DNA of 7,796 nt, taken from the NCBI GenBank assembly GCA_016926595.1, contig JAFGOG010000042.1, forward strand, positions 1 to 7,796, given 5' to 3'. This DNA comes from Anaerolineae bacterium (GTDB lineage Bacteria; Chloroflexota; Anaerolineae; JAAYZQ01). A program made the translations under genes and the position numbers. The notes under the pieces were generated by a model, which was not told the origin of the DNA, searched no databases, and saw nothing but the letters and a program-made list of their open reading frames with translations. Of the stretch, positions 6,294 through 7,796 are shown piece by piece (the stretch's first letter is position 1; each line of letters starts with the position of its first letter).

Positions 6294-7424
6294 TTAGGCT
6301 CCTCTGGTCTTGTCCACGGAGCCGGGCCGCCGGGCGGCCGCCTCCAACTCCTCGACGAATGCCTCCCAGGTCGGCACCGGTGCCTCCATCCACTCCTCCA
6401 TGCCGCGGCCTGCGCGTGCAGGCATTGCCGGCTGCTGGAGGACGGCTTCGCCGCCCTCCAGACGTGAGACAAGCACCTCGATGGTGGTCAGGCTGTAGAT
6501 CACGGGCAATCCAAAGGAGCTGGCGATCCGCGTCACGGCGCTGCCGGTCACCTTCTTATATGGCGCCGCCAGCGCGTCGGCTGCACAAAAGTAGACCGGC
6601 ACCTCTTCGTCCGGGATATACCGCCCGTCGATTCTCACCGCATCGCCGATCCCCAACTGCTCGATCAGGTCCAGGTAGGGTTGCCTATCCTCCCAGAACT
6701 CGCCGGCGACCAGCAGGACCGCGGGGCGTGATGCGGCTTGCCGGATGCGGGGCATGGCTTCCAGCAACTCGCGCAGCCCCTTGTATCCCCTCACCATGCC
6801 AAAGAACAGGAGGACCAGCGCATTGGTCGGCAACGCCAGCTGCCGGCGGGCCTCCTCTTTTGGGATGCGCCGGTCGCCGAACTGGTCAAAGGCGGGGAGG
6901 GGGACGACTCGGATCGCGGCGCCGGGCAGCAAAGTCTGCATGCGGCCCTCTTCCTCGTGGGACTGGACGAGGAACGTGCTCGCCCAACCCAGTGTGGCTT
7001 TGGCGAGCCAGCCATCCCACCACCGGGCCTCGTGGGGTAGCACGTTGTGACAAAAGTACACCAGCTCGGCTCGCAGGAGAAGCCGATTCAGCGCCCCCAG
7101 GACAATCCAGGCCGGCGCCCAAAACGTCGTCCACCACTGCATGACGATGGCCTCCGGCCTGTACCGCCGGATGCGCGCAAAGGTGGCAAGCCAGGTCAGG
7201 GGATTCACGGAATCGAGCCAGTAACGCGCGTCGTCCACCTTCAGTGGGGACCGGCTTGGATCTTTGTCCGTCTCGCCCGGGAAGAGCCAACGGGGGTACT
7301 GGCGCTTGAACGAGACCACCAAGGCCTGGTGTCCTCGTTGGCACAGTGCCTTGGACAGCAGCGTGGTGAAATGCGCAATGCCCCCCCGGTAGGGATATAC
7401 GGGGCCAATGATACAAAAACGCAC
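6294..7424 (-). CDS. family 4 glycosyltransferase (GT-B fold)
   Basis: This 376-residue protein is probably a retaining glycosyltransferase acting on a nucleotide sugar in the cytoplasm. The start reads IIGPVYPYRGGIAHFT (5-20), with the glycine-rich acceptor-side loop of the N-terminal Rossmann domain. The C-terminal domain has FFGMVRGYKGL at 207-217, a VLLVAGEFW strand at 236-244 and GRYIPDEEVPVYFCAADA at 267-284, all standard for the family. In place of the usual E-x7-E donor motif it has PYKKVTGSAVTRIASSFGLPVI at about 288-309. I recall a Thr-x-Ser version as normal for this subgroup, so this is probably not a defect. The start is GTG at 7424; an in-frame TGA lies two codons upstream (7433-7431), so no earlier start exists except an ACG. 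The protein has normal length and heads the tightly packed gene run. Confidence 0.88.
   Translation of the reverse strand: MRFCIIGPVYPYRGGIAHFTTLLSKALCQRGHQALVVSFKRQYPRWLFPGETDKDPSRSPLKVDDARYWLDSVNPLTWLATFARIRRYRPEAIVMQWWTTFWAPAWIVLGALNRLLLRAELVYFCHNVLPHEARWWDGWLAKATLGWASTFLVQSHEEEGRMQTLLPGAAIRVVPLPAFDQFGDRRIPKEEARRQLALPTNALVLLFFGMVRGYKGLRELLEAMPRIRQAASRPAVLLVAGEFWEDRQPYLDLIEQLGIGDAVRIDGRYIPDEEVPVYFCAADALAAPYKKVTGSAVTRIASSFGLPVIYSLTTIEVLVSRLEGGEAVLQQPAMPARAGRGMEEWMEAPVPTWEAFVEELEAAARRPGSVDKTRGA
6299..6305 (-). promoter_or_regulatory. Shine-Dalgarno sequence that fixes the family 2 glycosyltransferase start
   Basis: On the minus strand this reads AGAGGAG, 9 nt before the ATG at 6289. It lies inside the last codons of the upstream glycosyltransferase gene. 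It favours the short 316-residue product over the 377-residue frame that begins at 6472. Confidence 0.65.
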
Positions 7425-7437
7425 AGCCGTTCAGCCG

Positions 7438-7445
7438 CCTTCCTC
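7438..7445 (-). promoter_or_regulatory. Shine-Dalgarno-like sequence before the GTG start
   Basis: On the minus strand GAGGAAGG lies 13 nt before the GTG at 7424. That spacing is longer than the usual 5 to 9 nt, and with GTG as the start codon it suggests modest initiation for the first gene of the packed run. Since the frame is closed just upstream, no better start is available. Confidence 0.4.
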
Positions 7446-7533
7446 ACAGACTAACAGGCAGGGTTCTGCTTCCCATTTGGCCGTCGCAAGGTGACATGCG
7501 CGTTGCCCTGGATGACCCAGCGGTTGTGCTGCC

Positions 7534-7550
7534 GGCCGGCCCTCCCGGCC
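7534..7550. repeat. perfect 6-bp inverted repeat (GC hairpin)
   Basis: GGCCGG (7534-7539) and CCGGCC (7545-7550) are separated by five bases. On the minus strand the hairpin would form 32 nt after the upstream gene's stop, but no T-run follows in that direction, so it is not a classical intrinsic terminator for that gene. On the plus strand TTTGTT follows, yet no plus-strand gene exists to be terminated. It may slow or protect the transcript, or have no role. Confidence 0.3.
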
Positions 7551-7582
7551 TTTGTTGCCTCGCGGGTGTTCAGCGGTGCGAA

Positions 7583-7796
7583 TCACGATAGATCATCGCC
7601 GGTCGAATCTCTGGCGGATTCTAGCCGCCGCACGCGATACAGCGCCTCCTCGAGCATCCTACGATTCATACTGACCGCGTCGGCAATGAGCCCGATCAGG
7701 CACACCTGGAAGCCGATGATGGTCAGGATCGCGGCCAGGATCAGCGACTGGATGTTACCAGTGCCGCCTCCCTGAAGGAAAAAGATCAGAAACCGA
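7583..7796 (-). CDS. 3' end of a polyprenyl-phosphate-type family 2 glycosyltransferase with C-terminal membrane segments
   Basis: Seventy codons and a TGA stop (7585-7583) are present; the 5' part lies beyond the right edge, and base 7796 belongs to a split codon. The fragment begins RFLIFFLQGGGTGNIQS, the end of one hydrophobic segment. A second membrane segment follows (about LILAAILTIIGFQVCLIGLIAD), then a cytoplasmic basic tail with NRRMLEEALYRVRRLE. This pattern is the usual C-terminus of DPM1/ArnC/GtrB-like enzymes, which transfer a sugar to dolichyl- or undecaprenyl-phosphate or build a lipid-linked glycan. The catalytic domain cannot be seen, so this call rests on the tail alone. It has the same orientation as the operon but is separated from it by 158 nt. 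Confidence 0.75.
   Translation of the reverse strand, partial: RFLIFFLQGGGTGNIQSLILAAILTIIGFQVCLIGLIADAVSMNRRMLEEALYRVRRLESARDSTGDDLS

Larger units (their letters stand above)
7425..7582. other. spacer between two glycosyltransferase genes
   Basis: This 158-nt gap is the largest inside the cluster; the genes downstream are nearly gapless. It holds a GC hairpin (7534-7550) and the Shine-Dalgarno-like site of the next gene. I see no good promoter hexamer pair. The frame of the upstream gene stays open for 43 codons past its TGA, to a TAG at 7453-7451, but this is not unusual for GC-rich DNA. The spacer may be an unrecognised dispersed repeat or a remnant of lost sequence. Confidence 0.4.

Noticed and set aside
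6290..6472. N-terminal extension of the family 2 glycosyltransferase frame
   Set aside because: These 61 codons overlap the C-terminus of the upstream glycosyltransferase, show low-complexity Arg/Ser/Pro composition typical of a shadow frame, and are replaced by a well-placed start at 6289.
7534..7550. Intrinsic terminator
   Set aside because: The hairpin is not followed by a T-run on the transcribed minus strand; the T-rich side faces the plus strand, which has no gene here.
7451..7582. In-frame extension of 43 codons after the TGA of the truncated glycosyltransferase, suggesting stop-codon readthrough
   Set aside because: A frame of this length stays open by chance often enough in GC-rich DNA, the product has no hydrophobic or domain pattern, and the tail before the TGA already looks complete.

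Overview
This GC-rich bacterial window holds one strand of genes. Every convincing gene reads on the minus strand, so transcription runs from high to low coordinates. The content is a surface-polysaccharide (exopolysaccharide, capsule or O-antigen type) cluster. The host is probably Chloroflexota-like. That rests on the style of the cluster, a COG3379-type phosphohydrolase ending in an LRxLGYL-like tail, and a dispersed repeat of the 'GTCATTCCG...GGAATCT' kind. This placement comes from memory, not from a search, and is moderate to low confidence.

Layout in transcription order: (1) 7796-7583, the 3' end of a polyprenyl-phosphate-type family 2 glycosyltransferase with two C-terminal membrane segments, cut by the window edge. 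(2) A 158-nt spacer with a GC hairpin. (3) 7424-6294, a family 4 glycosyltransferase starting at GTG. (4) 6289-5339, a family 2 glycosyltransferase of rhamnosyltransferase type. (5) 5338-4409 and (6) 4405-3482, two adjacent and clearly paralogous SAM methyltransferases, each with an N-terminal four-cysteine module. (7) 3480-2029, a Wzx-like polytopic flippase. (8) 1980-310, an alkaline-phosphatase-superfamily phosphohydrolase. (9) A 286-nt non-coding stretch with tandem 31-bp repeats, a G-rich tract and an operator-like dyad. (10) 23-1, the first codons of another gene, probably with a signal peptide.

Genes 3 to 7 are packed with gaps of 4, 0, 3 and 1 nt, which implies one translationally coupled operon. 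The phosphohydrolase follows after 48 nt with its own strong Shine-Dalgarno sequence and is probably co-transcribed. The simplest reading is that the glycosyltransferases build a lipid-linked glycan on the cytoplasmic face, the methyltransferases modify it or a sugar precursor, the flippase moves it across the membrane, and the phosphohydrolase acts on a phosphorylated intermediate or substituent. No polymerase, ligase or initiating phosphoglycosyl transferase lies in the window.

The most interesting element is the methyltransferase pair next to a flippase and a cytoplasmic-looking phosphohydrolase. It could be a glycan-modifying or chain-capping module, but that is a hypothesis. I found no RNA genes, CRISPR array, insertion sequence or phage element.
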